Origin: an uncultured Clostridia bacterium
GTDB lineage: Bacteria > Bacillota > Clostridia > Christensenellales > Aristaeellaceae
Direction: 5' to 3'
Length of the DNA stretch: 14,368 nt
NCBI GenBank assembly: GCA_937934775.1
Contig: CALGYL010000406.1
Location: 1 to 14,368 of the forward strand
Every line of letters begins with the position of its first letter. The first letter of the stretch is position 1. The position numbers and the translations under genes are program-made. Positions 1 through 7,465 of this stretch are shown here, one piece after another. The notes below the pieces were generated by a model, which saw only the letters and a list, made by a program, of their open reading frames with translations, ran no database searches and had not been told where the DNA came from.

Positions 1-10
1 CTTCCGATCT
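1..10. other. Residual Illumina adapter end
   Basis: The first ten bases, CTTCCGATCT, are the last ten bases of the standard Illumina sequencing adapter. The same adapter in opposite orientation ends the window. The open reading frame of the neighbouring methyltransferase would run into these bases, so they should be trimmed. Ten bases alone could be chance; together with the long adapter at the other end the case is strong. Confidence 0.85.
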
Positions 11-201
11 AACCGGCCCACCTCGATCAGCACGCGGTCGGCGGTCCGAAGCCATAGATTTGCCTTGAAACCCATCGCGCCGTCGCCCTCAAAGGCGACG
101 CCGCCCGTATTCATTGTGCGGATGCCGTCGGCGCCCAGCCGCTCAAGGTCGCGTTTGACAAGGCCCTCGAGCCCGAACGCCGCGCTCGCAATCCACTGCA
201 T
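11..201 (-). CDS. RlmL/YpsC-type THUMP-domain 23S rRNA methyltransferase, N-terminal fragment
   Basis: Only the first 63 codons are present; the gene runs off the contig at the adapter. Translation starts MQWIASAAFGLEGLVKRDLE and later reads ANLWLRTADRVLIEVGR. The phrase ANLWLRTADR and the opening T/S-A-x-x-G-L-E motif are hallmarks of the YpsC/RlmL family. These proteins have an N-terminal ferredoxin-like/THUMP RNA-binding module and a C-terminal SAM-dependent domain that makes N2-methylguanine in 23S rRNA. The fragment covers the ferredoxin-like part and the start of THUMP; the catalytic domain is not in the window. The ATG at 201 is preceded by a GGGGGA ribosome binding site about 7 bases upstream, and a promoter lies at 234-262, so the gene looks monocistronic or first in its operon. 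Family assignment is secure; the exact target base is inferred from homologues. Confidence 0.88.
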
Positions 202-233
202 GCAATTCCCCCATACTAGAACTCGGATATTCT

Positions 234-262
234 ATTATACCGGTTTTTGAGGGATTTGTACA
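234..262 (-). promoter_or_regulatory. Promoter of the methyltransferase gene
   Basis: On the minus strand a perfect TATAAT (-10, 234-239) is preceded by 17 bases and TGTACA (-35, 257-262; four of six match TTGACA). Transcription would start near 227 and give a leader of about 25 bases before the ATG at 201. This is a vegetative sigma-A type promoter judged by sequence only. Confidence 0.7.
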
Positions 263-331
263 GCGGTGCGCAGGATTTTAGCACACCAAAAGAATGGCTT
301 TACCGGGTGGCACGCGCCAAGTGTGCGCACA

Positions 332-369
332 CGAAGGCTCCGAGGATCGCAGGGTCCTCGGAGCCTTCG
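332..369 (-). terminator. Strong hairpin, possible terminator of the arsR-sdpI operon
   Basis: Perfect 15-bp inverted repeat: CGAAGGCTCCGAGGA (332-346) pairs with 355-369 around an 8-base loop. It lies about 75 bases past the stop of the SdpI-family gene and before the next promoter, the right place for a terminator. No U-tract follows on either strand, so it is not a canonical intrinsic terminator. A 12-bp perfect palindrome, GTGTGCGCACAC (321-332), abuts it. A second, imperfect hairpin is at 399-419. Other options are a transcript-stabilising stem or a protein-binding site. Confidence 0.45.
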
Positions 370-444
370 CAATTGTCAAAATGTCCCCGTGGGATTTCAG
401 GCGCACGCAGCGCACGCCTTTCGCATCAATGAACCTGCATGGGG

Positions 445-1134
445 CTAATGATGCTCAGGTCCGGACTTCAACGATTCCTTGGGGTGCAACTCGTAGTAAA
501 GGTTCCGCGCGTATACGGCAGGCACGATGGTCATCACAAGCAGGCCCAGCGCGAGGCCCGCGAACGCGATCCAGGGCCAGATCGCCACGCCCATCAGGCT
601 GCCCACCACGATGATTGCGCCGCCGATGACGCCCATGTACCCGGCGATACGGTGGGTCTTCACCCATACCGTCTCATCCCGCAGCGTCCATTTCACCCGG
701 AAACCCAGCGAGTGGTTGGGCCGGATCTTGGCCATGAAGTTGCTGATGAAAATCATCAAAAGGCCGACGCCGGTCATGATCAGGCAGGCGTAGGAGGGGT
801 TGAGCCGGTTTTCTCCGGAGCGGACCATCAAAAGGATGAGCCAGCCGATCACCGCCAGAAACAGCCCCGTTCCCACGACGACCTTTTCCTCCAGCGGTGC
901 GTTTTTTTCAACATTTGGGTTATGGCTGAAGCGCCGGTACACTCTGTAGGATACAAGCTCGATCAACGGAATGCACGCAAACAGCGCATATGTCCACTTG
1001 CTGCCCCACGAATCCGCTTCACCCACGTAGTTAAAGTGGATTGGAACCCGGTCCGGCATGCCGATGACGAGCAGCAGCATCCCGACGGCGCTGACGGTGG
1101 CTGCCAGCAAATATACCCTGAATTTCGTATTCAT
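445..1134 (-). CDS. SdpI-family membrane protein (DUF1648 + SdpI), orphan immunity/signalling protein
   Basis: 229 residues. About six hydrophobic segments are visible (roughly 7-26, 47-62, 86-105, 116-131, 164-184, 187-207). The N-terminal half has the DUF1648 signature, PIHFN (31-35) followed by D41-x-WGSK. The second half has the SdpI signature NFMAKIRPNHSLGFRVKWTL (132-151) and W157-x-KTHR. In Bacillus subtilis SdpI gives immunity to the SdpC killing factor and sequesters the repressor SdpR at the membrane when toxin is bound. The ATG overlaps the stop of the upstream arsR-type gene as ATGA, so translation is coupled, as expected for an sdpRI-like operon. No sdpABC-like toxin genes are in the window, so the inducing signal is unknown. 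The family is certain; toxin immunity in this organism is inference, since many SdpI homologues are uncharacterised. Confidence 0.93.
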   Translation of the reverse strand: MNTKFRVYLLAATVSAVGMLLLVIGMPDRVPIHFNYVGEADSWGSKWTYALFACIPLIELVSYRVYRRFSHNPNVEKNAPLEEKVVVGTGLFLAVIGWLILLMVRSGENRLNPSYACLIMTGVGLLMIFISNFMAKIRPNHSLGFRVKWTLRDETVWVKTHRIAGYMGVIGGAIIVVGSLMGVAIWPWIAFAGLALGLLVMTIVPAVYARNLYYELHPKESLKSGPEHH

Positions 1135-1400
1135 GAATCCTTCCCCCTCCCGGTCATGTCCGCAAACAGATCCATCAGGTCTTCCAGAACACTGGTATTG
1201 ATCGAATAGATGATATTTTGCCCGCTGCGCTCAGCACGCACAAGTTCCGCGTTTTTTAAAATGTTCAGGTGATGGCTGATCGACGGCTTGGTCATATCAA
1301 ACTTCGCCGCGATCTCGCCCGCGTTCAGATCGCCCGCGCGCAACAGCTTCAGAATCTGCCTGCGCGTCGGATCGGCCAGCGCGTCCCATGCGTCGCCCAT
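1131..1400 (-). CDS. ArsR/SmtB-family repressor, SdpR-like
   Basis: 89-residue winged-helix protein. DPTRRQILKLL (10-20) is the conserved first helix. KPSISHHLNILK (38-49) is the recognition helix and ERSGQNIIYSIN (57-68) the beta wing. There is no cysteine anywhere, so it cannot be a thiol metal sensor of the ArsR type. It closely resembles B. subtilis SdpR, the autorepressor of sdpRI, including the KPSISHHLNILK stretch. Start: ATG at 1400 with a G-rich Shine-Dalgarno (GGGGGGAG, 1403-1410 on the plus map) a few bases upstream. It is the first gene of a two-gene operon with the SdpI-family gene (ATGA overlap). The promoter at 1451-1479 and the palindrome at 1414-1439 predict autorepression. 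Ligand binding is presumably replaced by membrane sequestration through SdpI (inference from the Bacillus model). Confidence 0.94.
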   Translation of the reverse strand: MGDAWDALADPTRRQILKLLRAGDLNAGEIAAKFDMTKPSISHHLNILKNAELVRAERSGQNIIYSINTSVLEDLMDLFADMTGRGKDS

Positions 1401-1413
1401 CCAGCTCCCCCCT

Positions 1414-1439
1414 ATTAGATATTTAGTTAATTCTCTAAT
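1414..1439. promoter_or_regulatory. Candidate ArsR/SdpR-type operator
   Basis: 26-bp imperfect palindrome with 10 of 13 pairs matching. The outer arms ATTAGA (1414-1419) and TCTAAT (1434-1439) are perfect and the interior is AT-rich in an otherwise GC-rich stretch. It lies between the -10 box and the start codon of the ArsR-like gene, from about +5 to +30 of the transcript, where bound repressor would block transcription. Size and symmetry fit operators of dimeric ArsR-family repressors. Binding is inferred. Confidence 0.65.
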
Positions 1440-1450
1440 TATCTACGCAC

Positions 1451-1479
1451 AGAATACAACGAATCCCCCGTTCTGTCAA
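1451..1479 (-). promoter_or_regulatory. Promoter of the arsR-sdpI operon
   Basis: Perfect TTGACA (-35, 1474-1479 on the minus strand), 17-base spacer, then TATTCT (-10, 1451-1456; four of six). Transcription would begin near 1444, just upstream of the palindrome, leaving a leader of about 45 bases. Confidence 0.7.
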
Positions 1480-1586
1480 GAACCCATGGAGCGGACGCCA
1501 TGTAAAATGTCCGCGTCTGCGATCATCCCGCATCCCCGCGTGCGCAGCGAGTCCAGCATCCCCGCACATGCGGCAAACATTGCCTG

Positions 1587-1771
1587 ATACCAATTCCAAA
1601 TATGAACGCGTCGCCAGGGGGTGCTTTTCGCTTTGGATGCATTCATACTTTGCATTGCCTAACCGTCGCATCCGGCGCGCCCGGGTACTAGAAAAACGCG
1701 CGTCGCTCTCCCGCAGAAACTACGGCGAGGCCCGCGCTTGGCACCTCTTGATTCCATCTATACCAATTCCA
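1587..1771. repeat. 12-bp direct repeat pair ATACCAATTCCA
   Basis: Identical 12-mers occur at 1587-1598 (intergenic) and 1760-1771 (covering the last codons and stop of hemW). They may be chance or the trace of a short dispersed intergenic element. Two copies in one region do not decide it. Confidence 0.35.
1692..1737 (-). terminator. Weak candidate terminator of the lepA-hemW operon
   Basis: On the minus strand, 20 bases after the hemW stop, GCGCG (1733-1737) can pair with CGCGC (1698-1702) around a long GC-rich loop, followed by five T's (1692-1696). The outer stem is short and the inner loop pairs only partly, so this is a weak call. Confidence 0.3.
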
Positions 1772-2849
1772 GCACCACCGCGTTCTGCACTTCCATGCCC
1801 CGGTCGGTAAGGGCGAGCCGCCCTTTCTCCACCCGGATGAAGCCGCCCGCCTGCAGCCGTGCGATCTCGGCGCGCTTCTTTGACATCAATTCCATTGGGA
1901 TACCCGCTGTCATGCGGGTGCCCAGCAAAATCGCCTCTTCCCTGGCCTCTTCCGGGCCGATGGCGCGCCGCGCCACTTCCCGGATACCCAGGAGGTATTG
2001 ATCGAAATCGGCCGTATTCTCAAACCGCTCCCCGCTCATCATCGAATGGGCGGCACAGCCCAACCCCAGATAGTCGCCCCGGGTCCAATAGGTCAGGTTG
2101 TGGCGGCACTCAAAGCCGGGCTTTGCGTAGTTGGAAATCTCATACCGCGCGTAGCCGTGCCGAAGCACAATGCGTCCGGCGGCGCGCTGCATGTCGATGG
2201 CGTCATCGTCGTCCGGCGCGGGCAGGACGCCCTCCGTGATGGCGCGCTCCATGCGGGTTCCCGGCTCCACGATCAGACTGTACAGCGAGAGATGCTCGGG
2301 GTTCAGCCTCCGCGCAAACTGTAGAGATTCCACCCATTCAGCCATCGTCTGGCCTGGAAGCGCGTACATGAGGTCCAGATTGATGTTGCGGAAGCCCGCC
2401 GAACGCGCCCATTCGACGGACTGCGCGGCCTCCCGCGCGTCGTGGATGCGGCCCAGCATTTGCAGAAGCCGCGGCTGCGCCGCCTGAAGGCCCATGGAAA
2501 GCCGATTGACGCCGGAATCCCGCCAGGCGCGCAGTTTTTCAGGCGACAGTGTTCCGGGGTTGGCTTCCACGGTGACCTCCGCGTCCTCCGATAGTGAAAA
2601 CCTGGCCCGGGTCATTGCCAGAAGGCGCATCACCGCATCCTCCGGAAGGATGGACGGCGTGCCGCCGCCGATGAACACCGTGGCGACAGGCAGTTTGCCA
2701 TATCGTTTTGCCGCCGATTTGAATTCTTCCTCCAGCGCAAGCAAATAGCGCGCCTGATCACGCTCGCGTCCCGCCCAGGACGCAAAATCGCAATAGGCGC
2801 ACTTTTTTGCGCAGAAGGGAATGTGGATATACAGCGCGCAGGGTTTCAT
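1758..2849 (-). CDS. hemW: Heme chaperone HemW, radical SAM protein
   Basis: 363 residues. The radical SAM cluster motif is C13-x3-C17-x2-C20 followed by DF. A phenylalanine after the third cysteine separates HemW from the coproporphyrinogen dehydrogenase HemN, which has CxxxCxxCxC. GGGTPS (61-66) is the SAM-binding glycine motif. HNLTYW (250-255) is the HemW-specific HNxxYW motif linked to heme binding. YEISNYAKPG (236-245) and GLGCAAHS (262-269) are further family signatures. The C-terminal winged-helix part (about 300-363) is somewhat shorter than usual. HemW transfers heme to membrane targets; it has often been misannotated as HemN. The ATG overlaps the stop of the upstream YcxB-like gene as ATGA, so the two are translationally coupled in the lepA operon. 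In Bacillus, hemW also follows lepA and is itself followed by hrcA-grpE-dnaK; those heat-shock genes are not next to it here. Confidence 0.96.
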   Translation of the reverse strand: MKPCALYIHIPFCAKKCAYCDFASWAGRERDQARYLLALEEEFKSAAKRYGKLPVATVFIGGGTPSILPEDAVMRLLAMTRARFSLSEDAEVTVEANPGTLSPEKLRAWRDSGVNRLSMGLQAAQPRLLQMLGRIHDAREAAQSVEWARSAGFRNINLDLMYALPGQTMAEWVESLQFARRLNPEHLSLYSLIVEPGTRMERAITEGVLPAPDDDDAIDMQRAAGRIVLRHGYARYEISNYAKPGFECRHNLTYWTRGDYLGLGCAAHSMMSGERFENTADFDQYLLGIREVARRAIGPEEAREEAILLGTRMTAGIPMELMSKKRAEIARLQAGGFIRVEKGRLALTDRGMEVQNAVVLELV

Positions 2850-3412
2850 TGCGCCTTGCCGACGAGGATGGCTTTCCGTCCGGCGGCGCGCTGCAAAAAC
2901 GCGCTCACCTCGCCCAGGCGGCCGCTCAGCGCATCCTTTGTCAGAACGAAAGCCTGCATCCTGCCGATGTATAGGTATAATACGCCCCGGGAGATCAGGA
3001 TCTGCTTGATGTCCAAATAGGGATGCCGCTCGCCCGCCTTTTCGTACCGCACCTCAAAGTCCTGCTCATAGAAACGGTAGCGCACCTTGGCGGGGCCGCT
3101 CCAACTGCGGGAGGCCAAAAGTCCGATCATCTCCCCCAGTAAAAACGACAGCGCGAAAAAAAACATGCCGCCGCCGGCCTCCAGCGCGGCGCTGGTGCCG
3201 CCGCCGAAGGCCCAGGCATCCACCATGCCCAGAATGGTCAGTGCAGCGCCCGCCACACGGATGATCCACATGCCGCGGCGGTAGGTGTGCGCGAAGTGTA
3301 CGCGGTAGAATCCGGCCAGGTCGCGCCTGGAAAGGCTGACGGCCAGATCGTGCAGCGGCTTACCCTGTCCGGCCGGTTTGGCCAGAGCGCCGGTGGTCTT
3401 CGTATCCGCCAT
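2846..3412 (-). CDS. YcxB-like membrane protein
   Basis: 188 residues. A polar, basic N-terminus (1-47) precedes two hydrophobic segments (about 48-69 and 80-100). A C-terminal soluble PH-like domain (about 108-175) follows, with the YcxB-like pattern Y132-LDIKQILIS, then YLYIGRMQAFVLTKDAL (146-162) and a closing helix EVSAFLQRAA. Proteins of this type are common in Firmicutes but their function is not established. The gene sits 12 bases after lepA and overlaps hemW by four bases, so it is co-translated with both. There is no signal peptide; the first hydrophobic segment would act as an anchor, probably with the PH-like domain in the cytoplasm (inference). Position between EF4 and a heme chaperone does not by itself define a role. 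Start ATG at 3412 is supported by the short gap to lepA. Confidence 0.85.
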   Translation of the reverse strand: MADTKTTGALAKPAGQGKPLHDLAVSLSRRDLAGFYRVHFAHTYRRGMWIIRVAGAALTILGMVDAWAFGGGTSAALEAGGGMFFFALSFLLGEMIGLLASRSWSGPAKVRYRFYEQDFEVRYEKAGERHPYLDIKQILISRGVLYLYIGRMQAFVLTKDALSGRLGEVSAFLQRAAGRKAILVGKAQ

Positions 3413-3424
3413 GCTGTCCCCTCG

Positions 3425-5233
<1,809 letters not shown>

Positions 5234-5275
5234 GTATTTGCCTCCCGGCGCCAGATTTCAATCATATTCTTCCTC

Positions 5276-5304
5276 ATAATACCCTAAATCCGGCGAAAAA
5301 TCAA
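5276..5304 (-). promoter_or_regulatory. Promoter of the lepA operon
   Basis: On the minus strand TTGATT (-35, 5299-5304), a 17-base spacer and TATTAT (-10, 5276-5281; five of six). The transcript would start near 5269, giving a leader of about 35 bases containing the GGGAGG site. It is divergent from the Crh-like gene. Confidence 0.65.
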
Positions 5305-5361
5305 CCGCGTATCCGAAGGCTTTTCGTTAGTCCTACTTAACACTGCTTCATCAAAAGTAAC

Positions 5362-5375
5362 CGGAAACGTTACCG
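5362..5375. promoter_or_regulatory. LacI/CcpA-type palindromic operator candidate
   Basis: CGGAAACGTTACCG is a 14-bp palindrome with six of seven pairs matching and a central CG inside AAACGTT, the typical core of LacI/GalR-family operators. It fits the catabolite-responsive element consensus TGWNANCGNTNWCA only partly (core CG, flanking A and T, terminal C/G positions differ). It lies about 90 bases upstream of the Crh-like start codon and 60 bases upstream of the lepA -35, so it could affect either gene. Binding is inferred. Confidence 0.4.
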
Positions 5376-5384
5376 TCCTCGCGT

Positions 5385-5416
5385 TTGAGCTTTACAATCC
5401 TGGGTTATCATATAAC
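5385..5416 (+). promoter_or_regulatory. Weak candidate promoter of the Crh-like gene
   Basis: TTGAGC (5385-5390) could serve as -35. The best -10 candidates are TATCAT (5406-5411, spacing 15) and TATAAC (5411-5416, spacing 20); neither spacing is ideal. A TTTACA at 5391-5396 is too close to TATAAC. A promoter must lie here because the neighbouring lepA is divergent, but its exact position is uncertain. Confidence 0.35.
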
Positions 5417-5466
5417 TGTCGGAAGAAGAAGAGAGAGAACAACCAAGTGAACAGGAGGGAAAGAAA

Positions 5467-5688
5467 ATGAAGTTCACCGTAAAGCTTAAGGATGCCAACT
5501 CTGTCAAGGATTTTGTAAAGATCACCTCGCAGTACCGCGAAGACCTGTCGCTGGTGCATGGCCGCTATGTTGTAGATGCCAAGTCCATTCTGGGGATTTT
5601 CTCCATGGACCTCACCAAGCCGCTGGATCTGGTCAGCGATGGCGCAAACGACAACCTGAAGGACGACCTCAAAGCCTACGTTGTCTGA
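5467..5688 (+). CDS. HPr-family protein lacking the phospho-histidine (Crh-like)
   Basis: 73 residues with the HPr fold pattern. TSQYREDLSLVHGRYVVDAK followed by SILGIFSMDL aligns with the region around Ser46 of HPr, and S40 is the equivalent of the regulatory serine. The HPr active-site segment GxHARPA is absent: the aligned residues are DANSVKD, and the only histidine (H31) lies far from that site. The protein therefore cannot act as a PTS phosphocarrier in the usual way. It resembles Bacillus Crh, which keeps Ser46 but lacks His15 and works with CcpA in carbon catabolite control. Whether S40 is phosphorylated by HPr kinase and whether a CcpA partner exists cannot be seen here. AGGAGG (5453-5458) sits 8 bases before the ATG. 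The gene is monocistronic, followed directly by an intrinsic terminator, and is the only plus-strand gene in the window. Confidence 0.9.
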   Translation: MKFTVKLKDANSVKDFVKITSQYREDLSLVHGRYVVDAKSILGIFSMDLTKPLDLVSDGANDNLKDDLKAYVV

Positions 5689-5703
5689 AACCAAAAATAA
5701 ACG

Positions 5704-5748
5704 AACTCGCCGCGGGCCGCGAAAAATCGCGTCCCGCGGCGAGTTTTT
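5704..5748 (+). terminator. Intrinsic terminator of the Crh-like gene
   Basis: Perfect 13-bp stem: AACTCGCCGCGGG (5704-5716) pairs with 5733-5745. The loop itself holds a nested 5-bp stem CGCGA/TCGCG (5718-5722, 5727-5731). A run of five T's (5744-5748) closes it. It starts 15 bases past the stop codon. Confidence 0.92.
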
Positions 5749-5808
5749 GGGGAAGAAACGGGTCGCCGGATATCATGATACAAAATCTGTAGGATTTGTT
5801 CATACACC

Positions 5809-5847
5809 AAGAGCGCCGGGAACCCTCGAAGGATTCCCGGCGCTCTT
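5809..5847 (-). terminator. Terminator hairpin of the ribosomal protein operon
   Basis: Perfect 14-bp inverted repeat AAGAGCGCCGGGAA (5809-5822) with 5834-5847, with an 11-base loop. It begins about 35 bases past the rplQ stop on the minus strand and lies between convergent genes. The descending arm ends in CTCTT without a longer U-tract, so termination may be imperfect. The perfect symmetry would let it work in both directions. Confidence 0.75.
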
Positions 5848-5881
5848 AATGAAAACAGAAAAGCGGATTTCCCTTGCCCGT

Positions 5882-6391
5882 TTACACGAGCTCCAGAATG
5901 ACCATTTCCGCGCCGTCGCCGCGACGGGGGCCCATCTTCAGGATGCGGGTATAGCCGCCACCCTGGCCCTTGTCTGCCGCGCGCTTCTTATACTTGGGGC
6001 CGATTTCGCGCATTAGCTTCTCGACCACCGGATGCTTGACGGCCGCGGTACGCTCTTTGTAGTCGGAGCGGCTCTCGTCGTCCTTGCGCGGTTCGGGAAT
6101 CTCATACAGGTAGCTCATCATGCGGCGGCGCGCAGCCAGCTTCGTGGGCGCGTCGTTGACCACATTCAGAACGACCGTCTGGCCCTTGTCGTTGTTGGAG
6201 TTCTTGGTGGTTTCCACGTTGTTATCGCACTCGCGCGCGGCCAGCGTGATCAGCTTTTCGGCGATAGAGCTGATCTCCTTGGCGCGGGTGAGGGTGGTCT
6301 CGATTTTCCCGTACCAGATCAGGTTCGTGACCTGATTGCGCAGGAGCGCCTTGCGCTGGTCGGTCGGCCTGCCCAGCTTGCGATTGGCCAT
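5882..6391 (-). CDS. rplQ: 50S ribosomal protein L17, long form with insertions
   Basis: 169 residues against about 115-130 in most bacteria. The core is clear: MANRKLGRPTDQRKALLRNQ at the start, GKIETTLTRAKEI (28-40), AEKLITLA (44-51) and GGYTRILKMGPRRGDGAEM (145-163) near the end. Two stretches have no counterpart in E. coli L17: about 53-83, and about 99-118 (charged, PRKDDESRSDYKERTAAVKH). The ARRRMMSYLY segment between them matches the canonical helix. Long L17 forms of this kind occur in Clostridia, so this is probably a lineage trait and not an assembly error; the frame is unbroken and codon use looks uniform. L17 sits near the peptide exit tunnel. It is the last gene of the operon, 45 bases after rpoA. 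Confidence 0.97.
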   Translation of the reverse strand: MANRKLGRPTDQRKALLRNQVTNLIWYGKIETTLTRAKEISSIAEKLITLAARECDNNVETTKNSNNDKGQTVVLNVVNDAPTKLAARRRMMSYLYEIPEPRKDDESRSDYKERTAAVKHPVVEKLMREIGPKYKKRAADKGQGGGYTRILKMGPRRGDGAEMVILELV

Positions 6392-6436
6392 GTTACGTCC
6401 TCCTTGCTATTGTCGAGGTGGCGGATTGCGCCACGG

Positions 6437-7405
6437 TTATTCGTCGCTCGCCTTGAGCGCGAGGCCCAGCGCGATAAGCTTCTGTTCAACTTCCTCAAGC
6501 GACTTTTTGCCGAGATTTCGCACCTTCATCATGTCCTCCTGGTTTCTCTGCACCAGTTCGGCCACGGTGTTGATGCCCGCGCGTTTCAGACAGTTGAATG
6601 CGCGCACCGAAAGATCCAGTTCCTCGATGGTCATCTCGAGGACCTTCTCCTTGGAGTTATCCTCGGGCTCGTTGAAGTCCACCCGGACGACATTGACGGT
6701 CAGGTCAATGAACAGGCGCATGTTGTTGGTCAGAATCTGCGCCGCGGACGCCAGCGCTTCCTTCGGGAGGATGCTGCCGTTGGTCCAGACCTCGATCGTC
6801 AGCTTGTCGTAGTCGGTCACCTGGCCGCGCCGGGTATCTTCTACCGAATAGCTGACTTTGCGGATGGGGGTGAAGATCGAATCCATCGGGATAACGCCGA
6901 TTGGCATGCCGCCCGACTTGCTGCGCTCCGTCATGATCTGCTTGTTGCGGTCGACGGCCACATAGCCGCGGCCCTTGTCCAGCGCAATCTGCATTTGCAG
7001 GTGCGCGCCGTCGGCCAGCGTGGCGATGTGCAGGTCCGGGTTGACGATTTCGACTTCCTCGTCGCACTTGATTTCCGCGGCGGTCACTTCGCAGGGACCA
7101 ACCGCGTCCACCGTAATGATCTTAGGCTGGTCGGAATAAAGCTTGGCGGACAGGTTTTTGAGGTTGAGGATGATTTCCGCCACGTCTTCCTTCACGCCCG
7201 GCACCGTCGAAAACTCATGCTGCACGCCTTCAATACGTACGCTGGTCACCGCCACACCCGGCAGTGAGTTGAGCAGCACGCGGCGCAGCGAATTGCCCAA
7301 CGTCTGGCCAAAACCCCGCTCCAGCGGTTCGACGACGAACTTGCCATAGCGGTTGTTTTCGCCGATCTCCACTCGTTCAATTCTCGGTTTTTCGATTTCG
7401 ATCAT
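6437..7405 (-). CDS. rpoA: DNA-directed RNA polymerase subunit alpha
   Basis: 322 residues, normal length. The N-terminal dimerisation domain starts MIEIEKPRIERVEIGENNRY and has LERGFGQTLGNSLRRVLLNS (28-47), the conserved assembly helix. The C-terminal domain (about 264-315) is complete. LSVRAFNCLKRAGINTVAEL (265-284) carries the arginine and asparagine that contact UP elements, and VRNLGKKSLEEV (295-306) is the helix-hairpin-helix. The linker between the domains is acidic (NEPEDNSKEK). Location is the standard one between rpsD and rplQ. The ATG has a GGAGGGCG-type Shine-Dalgarno upstream. A 60-base gap separates it from rpsD. Confidence 0.99.
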   Translation of the reverse strand: MIEIEKPRIERVEIGENNRYGKFVVEPLERGFGQTLGNSLRRVLLNSLPGVAVTSVRIEGVQHEFSTVPGVKEDVAEIILNLKNLSAKLYSDQPKIITVDAVGPCEVTAAEIKCDEEVEIVNPDLHIATLADGAHLQMQIALDKGRGYVAVDRNKQIMTERSKSGGMPIGVIPMDSIFTPIRKVSYSVEDTRRGQVTDYDKLTIEVWTNGSILPKEALASAAQILTNNMRLFIDLTVNVVRVDFNEPEDNSKEKVLEMTIEELDLSVRAFNCLKRAGINTVAELVQRNQEDMMKVRNLGKKSLEEVEQKLIALGLALKASDE

Positions 7406-7465
7406 TCAGCACGCCCTCCTTTTGGCGGAATCGGGGTACTCCCCTATCAAGCAGAAAACTCATGA

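Larger units (their letters stand above)
1401..1757. other. 357-base intergenic region upstream of the arsR-like gene and downstream of hemW
   Basis: Holds the promoter (1451-1479) and operator (1414-1439) of the arsR-sdpI operon in its first 80 bases. It also has a 6-bp inverted repeat GCGGAC/GTCCGC (1491-1496, 1509-1514), a 10-bp direct repeat GCATCCCCGC (1530-1539, 1556-1565), and a weak hairpin with a T-tract near hemW (1692-1737). I see no convincing coding region. Minus-strand open frames here have no good ribosome binding site and no family resemblance. Confidence 0.6.

Noticed and set aside
445..1400. Toxin gene partner for the SdpI-like protein
   Set aside because: I searched both flanks for a small secreted precursor or SdpA/SdpB-like genes and saw none. 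The nearest neighbours are an rRNA methyltransferase and hemW.
1435..1671. 78-residue minus-strand open frame in the hemW-arsR spacer
   Set aside because: It runs through the arsR promoter and part of its operator, lacks a ribosome binding site and resembles no family.
6032..7267. 411-residue plus-strand open frame opposite rpoA and rplQ
   Set aside because: Antisense to two certain genes. Its composition reflects the third-position bias of the other strand and it has no ribosome binding site.
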